Numbered from the stretch's first letter, positions 54,140 through 63,327 are shown. The stretch is 64,000 nucleotides of DNA from an uncultured Ruegeria sp. (GCF_947500045.1 NZ_CANMQQ010000001.1:434001-498000); one strand, 5' to 3'. Numbers and translations: made by a program. Notes: generated by a model not told the origin, from the sequence alone.

Positions 54140-54529
54140 GAGCGAACCTCCGCCCTTAAACTCTTAAAATGTGTCCCCCACATAAAAAGGGTGACAAAAT
54201 TTCTCACACTAATCAATTTATGAAATAATCTTACGCACTCAATGTTGCGATAGTGACTCAGTTGAGCACGGATATCTCATATTGACTTCATAACTGAAAC
54301 AATAAGTCCTTGTCTGTGAAGAGGGTCACAACCAATAGTATATTTGATGCTTCTTTCCACCCGTATTGCTGGTGGCACATCAGGCAAGCCGAATTTTGAT
54401 TCGTTTCAGACTGAGGTTTAAGCTCTCAGCTCGCACGTGATGTAGTCGGTCGGGTACCCGCGCGATAACCGGCTTGACCATCCGGCCAAATGTCGAAAGG
54501 GTCGCCAAAAATCAAAGCCCGAGGCAGGA
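54140..54529. other. AT-rich intergenic region before lolC
   Basis: About 390 bases, clearly poorer in GC than the neighbours between 54160 and 54360, separate the divergent hypothetical gene and lolC. TTGACT at 54282-54287 could be a -35 element but has no good -10 partner. No RNA gene, repeat or coding frame is evident; a frame antisense to lolC at the right end is a shadow. Confidence 0.45.
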
Positions 54530-55816
54530 ATGGCCAAATCTCCCCCGCCCTTTGCCCCATTCGAGTGGAAAATCGCCTGGCGATATCTACGCGCGCGCCG
54601 CGCCGAAGGCGGTGTCAGTGTGATGACGTGGATTTCCCTGATTGGGATTACGCTGGCTGTCTTTGCGCTTATTGCCACTTTGGCCGTCAGATCGGGATTC
54701 CGTTCGGAATTCGTGGGCACCATTCTTGGTGCAAACGCACATATCACCGTCTATTCAATTGGCGAAGTTGATGCGCAGGGGCGGCTGGATCGAACGATTT
54801 CGGATTTTGACGGCATGGCGGATCGCATCGCGCAGGTGCCGGGGGTCGAACGCGCAGCTCCGCTTGTCAAAGGGCAGGTGCTGATTACTAATGCCGACCG
54901 CAGCTCTGGTGTGCAGGTATTCGGTATCCGTCAGGATGATTTGGCCGACCTGCCGGGGATTGCCGAAAGCGAAGAGGCTTATGGTGATCTTTCCCGGTTT
55001 CCTCAGGGCATTGCCATCGGCTCGGGCGTGGCGCGGTCCATTGGGGCCACGGTCGGAGACAAGGTAAAACTGACTTCACCCAATGGGGTAAAAACCGCCT
55101 TTGGTACCTCACCACGCGTGAACGCCTATGAGGTGGTCTATGTATTTTCTGCCGGGCGTTATGACATCGATCGCACCCGAGTTTACATGCCCTTCACCGA
55201 GGCGCAGGGCTTCTTCAATCGTGACGGTGTAGCAGACGAAATAGAAGTGATGGTCGAGCGTCCGGAAGAGCTGTCGCCGATCCTGATCCCCATCCTTGAA
55301 GCCGCTGGAGAGCGCAGCCAGATCTGGACCTGGCAGGACGCATCAGGCGGGTTCCTGAGAGCGCTTGAGGTTGAGGACAACGTGATGTTCATCATCCTGT
55401 CGATCCTCGTGCTGATTGCGGCGATGAACATTGTCTCAGGCCTGATCATGCTGGTGAAGAACAAGGGCCGCGACATTGGCATCCTGCGCACCATCGGCCT
55501 GAGTGAGAGGTCGGTCTTGCGGGTGTTCTTCATCTGCGGCGCATTCACAGGCATTATCGGAACCGCGTTGGGTGTCATTCTCGGCTGTTTGTTCGCCATT
55601 TATATTGATCCGATTTTCTCGTTCGTGAATTTTGTCATGGGTGGCGGCGTTTGGGACCCGTCCATACGTGGAATCTATGCCTTACCCGCCGAGCTGCACC
55701 TGTCGGACGTGCTGAAGGCCATCGCTTTATCACTGGGTCTGTCCTTCATTGTCACCTATTTCCCGGCCCGCCGCGCGGCGCGGCTGAACCCGGTTGAGGC
55801 GCTGCGCTATGAGTGA
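54530..55816 (+). CDS. lolC: LolC/LolE-type lipoprotein-releasing permease
   Basis: A 428-residue inner-membrane subunit of the LolCDE lipoprotein-release ABC transporter. It has an N-terminal helix ([20 protein letters not shown]), a large periplasmic domain (about 55-270), and three C-terminal helices in an FtsX fold ([57 protein letters not shown]). Only one permease gene accompanies lolD, so it probably forms a homodimer in place of LolC and LolE. Its stop overlaps the lolD start by eight bases. Confidence 0.94.
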   Translation: MAKSPPPFAPFEWKIAWRYLRARRAEGGVSVMTWISLIGITLAVFALIATLAVRSGFRSEFVGTILGANAHITVYSIGEVDAQGRLDRTISDFDGMADRIAQVPGVERAAPLVKGQVLITNADRSSGVQVFGIRQDDLADLPGIAESEEAYGDLSRFPQGIAIGSGVARSIGATVGDKVKLTSPNGVKTAFGTSPRVNAYEVVYVFSAGRYDIDRTRVYMPFTEAQGFFNRDGVADEIEVMVERPEELSPILIPILEAAGERSQIWTWQDASGGFLRALEVEDNVMFIILSILVLIAAMNIVSGLIMLVKNKGRDIGILRTIGLSERSVLRVFFICGAFTGIIGTALGVILGCLFAIYIDPIFSFVNFVMGGGVWDPSIRGIYALPAELHLSDVLKAIALSLGLSFIVTYFPARRAARLNPVEALRYE

Positions 55817-56495
55817 TGTGACGTTAACGCTTAGCGGTCTCACCAAAACCTACCTGTCGGGTACCCCGGGTGAGGTTCAGGTGCTGCGCGGTGCCGATCT
55901 GGAACTGCGTGCTGGTGAGGCCGTGGCTCTGGTCGCGCCTTCGGGGGCTGGCAAATCAACCCTACTGCATATCGCGGGGCTGCTTGATACACCCGATATG
56001 GGCGAGGTCGAAATCGCAGGGCAGGCCGCGACTGGCAAAGGGGACCGGACGCGAACCGCGATCCGGCGGCGCGATGTGGGTTTTGTCTATCAATTCCATC
56101 ATTTGCTGCCCGAGTTTACAGCGTTGGAAAACATCGTTCTTCCGCAACTGGCAAACGGTATCTCCGATAAAGCAGCGCAGGAGCGGGCGATGCAATTGCT
56201 CGACCGCGTCGGTGTCGCCGGGCGGGCAGGGCACCGGCCTGCCGCCCTGTCGGGTGGTGAGCAACAGCGCGTGGCCTTCTGCCGGGCATTGGCCAATCAA
56301 CCCCGCGTGTTGCTGGCGGATGAACCGACCGGCAATTTGGACCCCGAAACCGCGGATCAGGTTTTCACGGCCCTCATGGCGCTGGTACGGGACGAAGGCC
56401 TTTCGGCGCTTATCGCTACGCATAACCTCGAACTGGCGGCGCGGATGGATCGGGTGCTGCGGTTGGAGGGTGGTCTGCTTAAGCCAGTTGAGTGA
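55809..56495 (+). CDS. lolD: Lipoprotein-releasing ABC transporter ATPase LolD
   Basis: A 228-residue ABC ATPase. Walker [10 protein letters not shown] is at 43-51, the Q-loop reads [17 protein letters not shown], the ABC signature LSGGEQQR is at 147-154 and Walker [12 protein letters not shown] follows. [10 protein letters not shown] is the LolD-specific form. It drives release of outer-membrane lipoproteins from the inner membrane to LolA. It overlaps the permease gene by eight bases and its own 3' end overlaps the convergent DMT gene by 17 bases. Confidence 0.96.
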   Translation: MSDVTLTLSGLTKTYLSGTPGEVQVLRGADLELRAGEAVALVAPSGAGKSTLLHIAGLLDTPDMGEVEIAGQAATGKGDRTRTAIRRRDVGFVYQFHHLLPEFTALENIVLPQLANGISDKAAQERAMQLLDRVGVAGRAGHRPAALSGGEQQRVAFCRALANQPRVLLADEPTGNLDPETADQVFTALMALVRDEGLSALIATHNLELAARMDRVLRLEGGLLKPVE

Positions 56496-56916
56496 TCGCC
56501 ACCCCGATTGCCATCACCGCAATGCCGCCGGCCCGCATCAATGTCAGCGGTGTGACCTGAGCGCCGAACAAGCCGAAATGATCAATCGCAGCTGTGCTGA
56601 TCAACTGGCCCAGCAGCACGAAGAACACCGCGTTGCCCACCCCGAAATGCGGGGCCACGTGGGTGATTGTCAGCACATAGAACGCGACCAGAACGCCGCC
56701 CAACAACAGATGTCGAGGGGCTTGCGCCGCCTTGGCGACGGCCTCGGACCCCCCGAGCACTAAAAGCACCAGAGCAGATGCGAAAAAGGCGATGGCGAAC
56801 AGGATCACTGCCGCTGCATTGGGTGAGCCGATCAACCTGCCCAAAGCAGCGTTCAGGGCGGCGAGGATGGGAACGCCGATTCCGGCGGCCAGCATTATGG
56901 CTGCGTATTGTGTCAT
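56479..56916 (-). CDS. DMT family (DUF606/YdcZ) membrane protein
   Basis: A 145-residue protein of five hydrophobic helices: [20 protein letters not shown] opens the fold and [20 protein letters not shown] with [20 protein letters not shown] closes it. The length, the [12 protein letters not shown] first loop and the [12 protein letters not shown] motif are those of the DUF606 (YdcZ) branch of drug/metabolite transporters, which usually act as pairs or dimers. The partner and substrate are unknown. It is convergent with lolD and divergent from the cytochrome-like gene. Confidence 0.88.
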   Translation of the reverse strand: MTQYAAIMLAAGIGVPILAALNAALGRLIGSPNAAAVILFAIAFFASALVLLVLGGSEAVAKAAQAPRHLLLGGVLVAFYVLTITHVAPHFGVGNAVFFVLLGQLISTAAIDHFGLFGAQVTPLTLMRAGGIAVMAIGVAITQLA

Positions 56917-57013
56917 TGCCTTTGATCCCTGCTCTGGTTTCGTTGATCTGGATCATTGCGCCAGCAAGCCCGTCGGGCAAGTCTTGATGTGCAAGGCTGA
57001 AGGGAGAAAAGCG

Positions 57014-57421
57014 ATGGTCCGATCGATACTTGGCGCAGTCTCGCTGGTGGTACTTACAGCGATGTCGCACCCCGCTTTGGCGCAGGACGTCGAGATTGGG
57101 ACTGAGCTCTATCAACACTATTGCGCCACATGTCGTGGGCTGGACGCAACCGGGCATGGCCCGATGGCTGGAGTGCTGGTAATCCAACCAACGAACCTGA
57201 GGACTTTGGCCGATGCGGAGGGCGTATTTCCAACCGCTCGTGTGGTGGCACGGATCGACGGGCGTGACCCATTGGTCAGCCACGGCAGCCCCATGCCTGT
57301 CTACGGACCCTATTTTGAGGGCAATGACACTGCGATCAAAACCCCTGCCGGACAGCCGATTCTGACTAGTAAGCCCATTGCCGACCTGGTCGCCTATCTG
57401 AAAACTCTGCAAGAAGGGTGA
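57014..57421 (+). CDS. c-type cytochrome homologue with altered haem motif (CATCR)
   Basis: A 135-residue exported protein: signal peptide MVRSILGAVSLVVLTAMSHP-ALA, then a cytochrome c class I-like domain. The haem-attachment motif reads C37-A-T-C40-R41 instead of CxxCH; the codon is CGT where CAT would give histidine, one transition away. The rest is intact (GLDATGHGPMAGVLVIQPTN; candidate axial Met in GSPMPVYG). Without the histidine, the usual CcmFH recognition and axial ligation should fail. It may be an apocytochrome-like protein or a fresh mutation. AAGGGAG precedes the ATG. Confidence 0.82.
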   Translation: MVRSILGAVSLVVLTAMSHPALAQDVEIGTELYQHYCATCRGLDATGHGPMAGVLVIQPTNLRTLADAEGVFPTARVVARIDGRDPLVSHGSPMPVYGPYFEGNDTAIKTPAGQPILTSKPIADLVAYLKTLQEG

Positions 57422-57423
57422 GC

Positions 57424-58110
57424 TCAGCGGCAGATGCCCTCAATCTGGGCCCCGGCCCATGGCAATTGCACAGCACTTTCGCGCTTGTTGCCGGGGAGTG
57501 CCGCGACATCGAAATGAGTGCTCAGCATATCATGCAGTCGTTTGGTGCGCGGTGCATCGGGGTCCAGCGCGCGGCAGCAGACGTATTCCTCGACGATCGC
57601 GCCTTGTTGTTCAAATCCGTACGACAGGAAGTCGGGCGAATTACCCAGATCGAACAGGTAGGGGTCATCGTTTCGCCCATGCTCTGCTGCGGCGCGAAGG
57701 GGGTGATAGCCTGTGACGGCGCGGTTCTGCCACTGCCAGACATGGGTCAATTCATGGGCCAGCAGCATCGCGGCGATCAGATTCACCCGCTCGGGATATT
57801 GCGTCATGTAATCGTCCAGATACCAGTCACGGGTGAAATACACTCGATTGAACAGCGCCACGGCGGCGGGCCTGCCGGTGACAGTTTCCTCCGTCACTGG
57901 CGGCAGAATCCGCTCACGGCAGGCAAGCCGGGGCCGGACCTTGCGTTCATAGGTGATCGCTGCGACCGGCGCACCCTCGACTAGGCGCACGCGATCAAGG
58001 TTCAGCGTATCGCCCTGAATGTTCGCGGCAAACGCACGTTCGTGATCGGTCAGAGGGCGACCGCAGGATGTAAAAAACAAAAGGATTAAAATTAGGAACG
58101 GGCGGGCCAT
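57424..58110 (-). CDS. Lipoprotein with HExxH metallopeptidase-like motif (DUF4157-like)
   Basis: A 228-residue protein with a lipoprotein signal (MARPFLILILLFFTSC, lipidated C16) and a zinc-binding-type motif H119-E120-L-T-H123 in LLAHELTHVWQWQNRAVTGY. A downstream acidic stretch (GAIVEEYVCC) could give the third ligand. It resembles the DUF4157 group, some members of which accompany secreted effectors. Protease activity is a prediction only. It converges on the cytochrome-like gene with two bases between stops. Confidence 0.82.
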   Translation of the reverse strand: MARPFLILILLFFTSCGRPLTDHERAFAANIQGDTLNLDRVRLVEGAPVAAITYERKVRPRLACRERILPPVTEETVTGRPAAVALFNRVYFTRDWYLDDYMTQYPERVNLIAAMLLAHELTHVWQWQNRAVTGYHPLRAAAEHGRNDDPYLFDLGNSPDFLSYGFEQQGAIVEEYVCCRALDPDAPRTKRLHDMLSTHFDVAALPGNKRESAVQLPWAGAQIEGICR

Positions 58111-58152
58111 GGGTTAAAGCCTAATACGCCCGTCTTTCTCTGCAAGCCGTTT

Positions 58153-58815
58153 TCACAGGCTCATCGCAAGAACCCGGCTGATTTCTGTCAGTGAACGCCC
58201 GGATTGATCCATCCATGTGTTGAACGCCCCCTGAACTGCAGTCAGCGCTTTCTTCGACGTGGCTGGTTTGTCGATGACCCCTTCGGCTATCAGCCGCGCA
58301 GTCACATCGTGGGACAGCATAAAACCGTCTCGTCCGGCAAAGCGCATCGCAAACTGAGCGGTCGTGCCGCCCAGCCGCGAACCACGTTTGCCCAGCATCG
58401 CCAGCAAGCCGATGAAATCGGTCGATGGCCAACCGCCCAGTACCGATCCTGCACCGCCTTCCTCTCGCAATTCCAGCAGGAAGGCTGCGTTGTCGCGTAC
58501 CGCAGCGATCTTGGTTCCGTTGCGCACGATTCTTGTATCTTGCAGCAGAGAATCGAATTTTTCATCATCCATGAAAGCGCAGCGCCCGACATCAAAGCCG
58601 TTAAAGGCGGTCTCGAACCCGTCCCATTTTGCTTCGATGACCTTCCAGCTGAACCCCGCCTGAAAAACCGTTTTGGTGATGATTGACAGCCACCGATCCT
58701 CAGGCAAGCCAGCAAGCTCGGCCGCAGATTTCGGTTTTCCCAGTTTGGCCTCAAGCGCCTGGGCCCCGCCATGACGGTCGGCGGCCATTCTAAAAATGTC
58801 GTCAAAGTGATGCAT
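58153..58815 (-). CDS. DNA-3-methyladenine glycosylase I-like protein, divergent
   Basis: A 220-residue Tag-family protein. VFQAGFSWKVIEAKWDGFET, LLQDTRIVRNGTKIAAVRDN and GSRLGGTTAQFAMRFAGRDG align clearly with E. coli Tag. The zinc-snap cysteines of Tag are absent and the residue matching catalytic-pocket Glu38 is threonine (T49), although the tryptophan of GFSW (W57) is kept. N- and C-terminal parts also differ. It may recognise another base or have lost activity. It is followed 42 bases later by the HExxH lipoprotein gene on the same strand. Confidence 0.82.
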   Translation of the reverse strand: MHHFDDIFRMAADRHGGAQALEAKLGKPKSAAELAGLPEDRWLSIITKTVFQAGFSWKVIEAKWDGFETAFNGFDVGRCAFMDDEKFDSLLQDTRIVRNGTKIAAVRDNAAFLLELREEGGAGSVLGGWPSTDFIGLLAMLGKRGSRLGGTTAQFAMRFAGRDGFMLSHDVTARLIAEGVIDKPATSKKALTAVQGAFNTWMDQSGRSLTEISRVLAMSL

Positions 58816-59153
58816 CGCCCGATCCCTCCCCTCTGTAAGGTTGGTCTTATTCAGGCCGGTCTGGCAAGGGGATCATGGTAGTATTACGCTGGTGCAGTTT
58901 TATAATTGACTGATCAATCAATATCCTTAACCTGTCCGAATGTACGGTACCGGGCGCAAGCGTCACACTGCGGATGGGGCTGAGAGATAGGGTTGGTTCG
59001 AAATCGGCGTAGAAAGTTGCGGCGGACGACACTGATCCCTTTCCTTTTCCAGCCGAATTTGTGCATGTTGCGACTGGTGCTGTCACCACGGAATTCCCCG
59101 GACGCGGAAGGGCGCGACCGAAGGGCACACAGAACAAAACAGGGAGCAAACTC
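58816..59153. other. Upstream control region of proXVW
   Basis: About 340 bases without a supported gene. It carries the TATAAT box and BetI-like operator at 58901-58922 and a long leader of about 230 bases to the proX start. A minus-strand frame across it (58847-59254) runs through proX and is rejected. No riboswitch family is recognised in the leader. Confidence 0.5.
58901..58922 (+). promoter_or_regulatory. Predicted -10 box and BetI-type operator before proX
   Basis: TATAAT (58901-58906) overlaps ATTGA-CTGA-TCAAT (58905-58918), a perfect inverted repeat with a four-base spacer, extended by a further CAAT. The same ATTGA-N4-TCAAT core lies before betI. A -35 is not clear. Binding here would block the promoter. 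Confidence 0.55.
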
Positions 59154-60104
59154 ATGAAAAAGCTAAGCGTAAGCCTTTTGGCCATCGCCGTTGCCGGGTC
59201 GGCCCATGCCGCCGATATGGGCGCAGTGGACGAGCCGATCAAGCTGGCGATCAACGAATGGACCGGTCAGCATGTCACCACCCACGTGGCGGGCGAGATG
59301 CTGAAAGCCGCAGGTTACAACGTCGAATATGTGACCGCTGGCATGATGAACCAGTTCCAGGCACTGGCGGATGGCGATATCGACGCCACACTGGAAATCT
59401 GGTCGTCCAACGTATCCGATGAATATGCCAAGAAAGTCGACGAAGGCACCGTGGTTGAAATCGGTGATCTGGGCCTGAATGCGAAAGAGGGCATTGCCTA
59501 TCCCGCCCACGTGGCCGATCTGTGCCCGGGTCTGCCCGCTTGGGAAGCGCTGAAAGAATGTGCTCAGGTCTTTGCCACGGCTGAAACGCTGCCCGGTGGC
59601 CGACTGGTCGACTATCCGGCGGATTGGGGTACACCCGGTGCTGACCGCATGACCGGTCTTGAGCTGCCTTTCAAAGCCGTTCCTGCCGGTTCCGAAGGCG
59701 CTTTGATTGCCGAACTGCGCGCTTCGACCGAACGCAAGTCGCCGTTGCTGATCACCTTCTGGCAGCCGCACTGGGCGATGTCGGCTTATGACGTACAGTT
59801 TGTCGAACTGCCTGCAGGTGAAGAAGCGTGCTTTAACGATCCGTCCTGGGGTCCGAACCCCAATGCGATAAATGATTGCGACTTCTCACCCTCGCGCATA
59901 TTCAAGGCCGGTTGGAGCGGTATGGCTGACAAGTGGCCCGCCGCTTATGAAATCCTGACCAACTATCAGTTGGCGGTTGAAGACCAACAGCCGATGATGG
60001 GTGCGATCGACGTGGATGGCGGCGCAGTCGAAGAAGTGGTCGCGACATGGATGGCCGAGAACGAAGGCAAATGGCGTCCGGTAGTTGACGCGGCAACGCA
60101 GTGA
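59154..60104 (+). CDS. proX: Glycine betaine/proline ABC transporter substrate-binding protein
   Basis: A 316-residue periplasmic protein with a signal peptide (MKKLSVSLLAIAVAGSAHA) and the OpuAC fold. INEWTGQHVTTHVAGEMLKA, FQALADGDIDATLEIWSSN and LLITFWQPHWAMSAYDVQF contain the conserved tryptophans that build the aromatic cage for quaternary amines. The ligand could be betaine, choline, DMSP or carnitine. The start follows AGGGAG; the frame to 59061 is not needed. proV follows after 10 bases. A BetI-type operator lies upstream. Confidence 0.93.
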   Translation: MKKLSVSLLAIAVAGSAHAADMGAVDEPIKLAINEWTGQHVTTHVAGEMLKAAGYNVEYVTAGMMNQFQALADGDIDATLEIWSSNVSDEYAKKVDEGTVVEIGDLGLNAKEGIAYPAHVADLCPGLPAWEALKECAQVFATAETLPGGRLVDYPADWGTPGADRMTGLELPFKAVPAGSEGALIAELRASTERKSPLLITFWQPHWAMSAYDVQFVELPAGEEACFNDPSWGPNPNAINDCDFSPSRIFKAGWSGMADKWPAAYEILTNYQLAVEDQQPMMGAIDVDGGAVEEVVATWMAENEGKWRPVVDAATQ

Positions 60105-60114
60105 GCCAGCCTAA

Positions 60115-61164
60115 GTGATCGACGTGAATACGCCAGCCATCGCCTGCCAGAATCTCTGGCAGGTGTTTGGCCCCGGTGCCGACAAAGCCCTGACCGACGC
60201 GCTGTCTCGGTCAGGGAATGACGCCGACAAAGCTGCCACCGATCTGCGTGAACAAGGGTTTATCCCCGCCGTTCAGGACGCCAATTTCGAGGTCAAAGAA
60301 GGCGAGCTCTTCGTCATCATGGGCCTTTCGGGCTCGGGTAAATCGACGCTGATCCGCTGCATTTCGCAACTGCTGCCCGGAACGGGCGGTGAAATCCGTG
60401 TGGATGGCGAGAACGTCATAGGTGCCTCCAAGAAGGTGCTGACCGATCTGCGCCGCAAAAAGCTGGGCATGGTGTTCCAGCATTTCGGTCTTTTCCCGCA
60501 TATGACCGTGGCCGAAAATGTGGCTTATCCGCTGCGTGTACAGGGCGTGAGTAAGAAGGAACGAATGGCGCGCGCACAGGAAGTGATCACATTGGTCGGT
60601 CTTGAGGGACGCGAAGACAGCTTCCCCCGGCAACTTTCTGGCGGCCAGCGCCAGCGTGTGGGGATCGCACGCAGCCTTGCGGTGAATCCTGACATCTGGT
60701 TTCTGGACGAGCCATTTTCGGCCCTCGACCCGTTGATCCGCCGCCAGTTGCAGGATGAGTTCCTGCGCATTCAGGCGACGTTGAAGAAATCCATCGTCTT
60801 CATCACTCACGACATCCAAGAGGCGCTGAAACTGGCCGACCGGATCGCCATCATGCGCGATGGCAAGATCGTTCAGATCGGCACTCCCACGGATATCGTA
60901 CTGCGCCCGGTGGACGACTACGTGCGCGAATTCTCGAAGGATGTGGCCAAAGGCCAGCACGCGAAAGTCGCCTCTGTCATGCGCGAAGATGAGGAGCGTG
61001 GTCCGGATGATCCGGGCCTGACCACATCAATGACACTGGATGCAGCGCTTGCACATTGCATGAAGCTTTATGAGCCCGTGCCCGTCCGCGATGTAGACGG
61101 CAATATTGTCGGCACGGTGCATCCGTCCGATCTGGCTGCAGCTTTGCAGGTGGATGAAGCATGA
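60115..61164 (+). CDS. proV: Quaternary amine ABC transporter ATPase
   Basis: A 349-residue ABC ATPase of the ProV/OpuAA type. An N-terminal extension (VFGPGADKALTDALSRSGND) is typical of ProV, Walker A GLSGSGKST is at 70-78, QHFGLFPHMTVAENVAYPL forms the Q-loop region, LSGGQRQRVGIARSLAVNPD is the signature, and a C-terminal part contains a single CBS-like segment (PVPVRDVDGNIVGTVHPSDL). Translation begins at GTG 60115 (MIDVNTPAIA) with only a weak ribosome site. Its stop overlaps proW by four bases. Confidence 0.94.
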   Translation: MIDVNTPAIACQNLWQVFGPGADKALTDALSRSGNDADKAATDLREQGFIPAVQDANFEVKEGELFVIMGLSGSGKSTLIRCISQLLPGTGGEIRVDGENVIGASKKVLTDLRRKKLGMVFQHFGLFPHMTVAENVAYPLRVQGVSKKERMARAQEVITLVGLEGREDSFPRQLSGGQRQRVGIARSLAVNPDIWFLDEPFSALDPLIRRQLQDEFLRIQATLKKSIVFITHDIQEALKLADRIAIMRDGKIVQIGTPTDIVLRPVDDYVREFSKDVAKGQHAKVASVMREDEERGPDDPGLTTSMTLDAALAHCMKLYEPVPVRDVDGNIVGTVHPSDLAAALQVDEA

Positions 61165-63224
61165 CTGCGGTGACGGACCTGCCTGTACCACAGGCGCGCT
61201 TGACCGCAGGGGCGCAGGCTGCGCTGATCACCGTGATTGTTGGCGCGGTTTGCCTCGCGCTTGAGGGCGTGGCCCCCTGGCTGGTCAAATGGCCCACCGC
61301 GTGGGAATTGCCTGCAACCCAATGGGTCGGGGCGTTTCTGGACTGGTTTTTGAATGGCATCAAACCGGCCATGCGGCTGTTCTCGGATCTGATGACCTAT
61401 CCGATGGATGCAGCCAACTACGCGCTGGGCAACACGCCTTGGCCAATCCTCATCGGTATCGTTACCGCCTTGGGCTGGTATCTGGGCGGTTTGCCGATGG
61501 CGGCGTTGGGCTTTATTGGCCTCAGCTTCGTGCTGGCCTCGGGCTATTGGGCTGAAAGCATGAATACGCTGGCCCTTGTTGCCGTATCTGTCCCTGTGGC
61601 GCTGATCATGGGCGGCGCGATCGGCATCCTCGCCAATGAGGTGCCCCGGGTGAAGGTGTTCGTGCAGGCAGTGCTGGACATCATGCAAACAGTGCCGACA
61701 TTCGCCTATCTGACGCCGCTGCTGCTGCTCTTTGGCTTTGGCCCGGTGGTTGGCCTGATCGCCTCGGCCATCTACGCAGCCCCGCCCATGGCACGCAACG
61801 TGATGCTGGGGCTGGAACGGGTGGAGTCCGAGATCAAAGAGGCCGCCATAATGTCCGGCGGGACCCGTTTCCAACAGCTGTTTCAAGTCGAAATCCCGGC
61901 GGCCACGACGCAAATCATGGTCGGCGTGAACCAATGCCTGATGGCCGCCTTGTCGATGGTCATCATCGCTGCCGTCATCGGTGGCTTCAACGATATCGGC
62001 TGGGAGGTCCTGCTGACCATGCGCAAGGCGCAATTCGGTGAGTCCCTGATGGCCGGTCTGGTCATCGTTGTCTTTGCCGTTGTGATCGACCGGATGAGCG
62101 GCACTTTGGCGACTGAACGCAAACGCTATGACAAGCGCGTCGTTTGGGCGGTGCTGGGCTTTGCGGTTCTGTTCACTGCGGCCTTCTGGGCCTGGCTGCC
62201 GAACCCGTCTGACCTGACCGTTCTGGACCCGATGGCTGGCGCGATTGACAGCAGCCTGACTGCGTTCACGCAGGCCAACGGGCCGTGGTTGGATGCGCTC
62301 AAGAACAACTCACTCTTCTATGTATTGTTACCTCTGCGGATCGGTTTGGATCAGGCGGTTCTGCCGTTCACATGGGGGTTCCAGTGGACCCCGAGCATGA
62401 GCTGGGGCTTGTTCGCCGCCGGTACGGTTGTTGCTCTGCTGATGGCGTGGCGTGGACATCTGACCGGCGGGTTGGTGGCTTTGATCCTGATCGGAATGCT
62501 AGAAACTGGCATTGCCAACCTGCCTTGGCCCTTTGTTCTGACTGGCGCTGCGGCGTTGGGTTGGGTTGCGGGTGGCTGGCGTCTTGCCGCGCTTTCTGTG
62601 GGGCTGCTTTGTACCATTCTCGTCTCGGGCTTGTGGGAGAGGGCGCTGCTGTCTCTCTACCTCAGCGGTGCTGCGGTATTCTCTTGCGCTGTACTGGGCG
62701 GGTTGATCGGTTTGGCCAGTGCTGTCTGGAAACCAGTCTGGACTATTGTCCGCCCGATTTGCGACATGCTGCAGACGATCCCGCTGTTCGTGTTCCTGAT
62801 CCCGGTGTTGATGGTCTTCCAGATCGGCGAGTTCTCGGCCTTCCTTGCGATTTGTGCCTATGCGATCGTCCCGATGATCCGCTACACGCGGCACGGGCTG
62901 GTCAACACACCCGAGGAAATGATGGAGGCCGCCATTTCCAGCGGCGCGACCGAGTGGCAGATCATGCGTGACGTGCGTGCGCCCTATGCTGCTCCGACCA
63001 TCCTGCTGGGGTTGAACCAGACCATCCTCTATGCCTTCGCGATGCTGGTGATCGCAGCGCTGATCGGCACCACCGGTCTGGGCCAGTCAATTTATCTGGC
63101 GCTGGGTCAGGCGGATGTCGGGCTTGGTATCTCGGCAGGGGCCGCCATGGCCATACTGGCTCTGATCGCCGATCGCATGGTGCAGGGCTTTGCCGAGGAA
63201 CGTCGCAAAGCGCTGGGCCTTTAA
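61161..63224 (+). CDS. proW: Quaternary amine ABC transporter permease, double-length fusion
   Basis: A 687-residue permease about twice the length of E. coli ProW (354). Two ABC permease domains are present: the first with IKEAAIMSGGTRFQQLFQVE (about 230-250) and the second with MEAAISSGATEWQIMRDVRA (about 590-610), each the cytoplasmic EAA coupling motif. FNDIGWEVLLTMRKAQFGES and TTGLGQSIYLALGQADVGLG are matching C-terminal elements. The single chain would form the pseudo-dimeric channel by itself. It overlaps proV by four bases and ends the proXVW operon. Confidence 0.94.
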   Translation: MTAVTDLPVPQARLTAGAQAALITVIVGAVCLALEGVAPWLVKWPTAWELPATQWVGAFLDWFLNGIKPAMRLFSDLMTYPMDAANYALGNTPWPILIGIVTALGWYLGGLPMAALGFIGLSFVLASGYWAESMNTLALVAVSVPVALIMGGAIGILANEVPRVKVFVQAVLDIMQTVPTFAYLTPLLLLFGFGPVVGLIASAIYAAPPMARNVMLGLERVESEIKEAAIMSGGTRFQQLFQVEIPAATTQIMVGVNQCLMAALSMVIIAAVIGGFNDIGWEVLLTMRKAQFGESLMAGLVIVVFAVVIDRMSGTLATERKRYDKRVVWAVLGFAVLFTAAFWAWLPNPSDLTVLDPMAGAIDSSLTAFTQANGPWLDALKNNSLFYVLLPLRIGLDQAVLPFTWGFQWTPSMSWGLFAAGTVVALLMAWRGHLTGGLVALILIGMLETGIANLPWPFVLTGAAALGWVAGGWRLAALSVGLLCTILVSGLWERALLSLYLSGAAVFSCAVLGGLIGLASAVWKPVWTIVRPICDMLQTIPLFVFLIPVLMVFQIGEFSAFLAICAYAIVPMIRYTRHGLVNTPEEMMEAAISSGATEWQIMRDVRAPYAAPTILLGLNQTILYAFAMLVIAALIGTTGLGQSIYLALGQADVGLGISAGAAMAILALIADRMVQGFAEERRKALGL

Positions 63225-63233
63225 GGCAGGGCA

Positions 63234-63251
63234 GGGGCGGGCAACCGCCCC
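63234..63251 (+). terminator. GC hairpin after proW
   Basis: GGGGCGG and CCGCCCC form a seven-base-pair stem with a four-base loop nine bases after the proW stop. No T tract follows. Confidence 0.45.
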
Positions 63252-63327
63252 AAACCCTACTTGATTTCGGACAAAGACCTGTGCCTCTGGCTGACCTAAG
63301 CCCGTGGCAACATGTTCGGAGGTTAAC

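Noticed and set aside
57014..57421. Pseudogene call for the cytochrome-like gene
   Set aside because: The frame is complete with signal peptide and ribosome site; only one residue of the haem motif is changed, so I describe it as an altered homologue.
61068..62033. A 321-codon minus-strand frame
   Set aside because: Antisense shadow of proV and proW; composition (His, Arg, Gln rich) is not that of a real protein.
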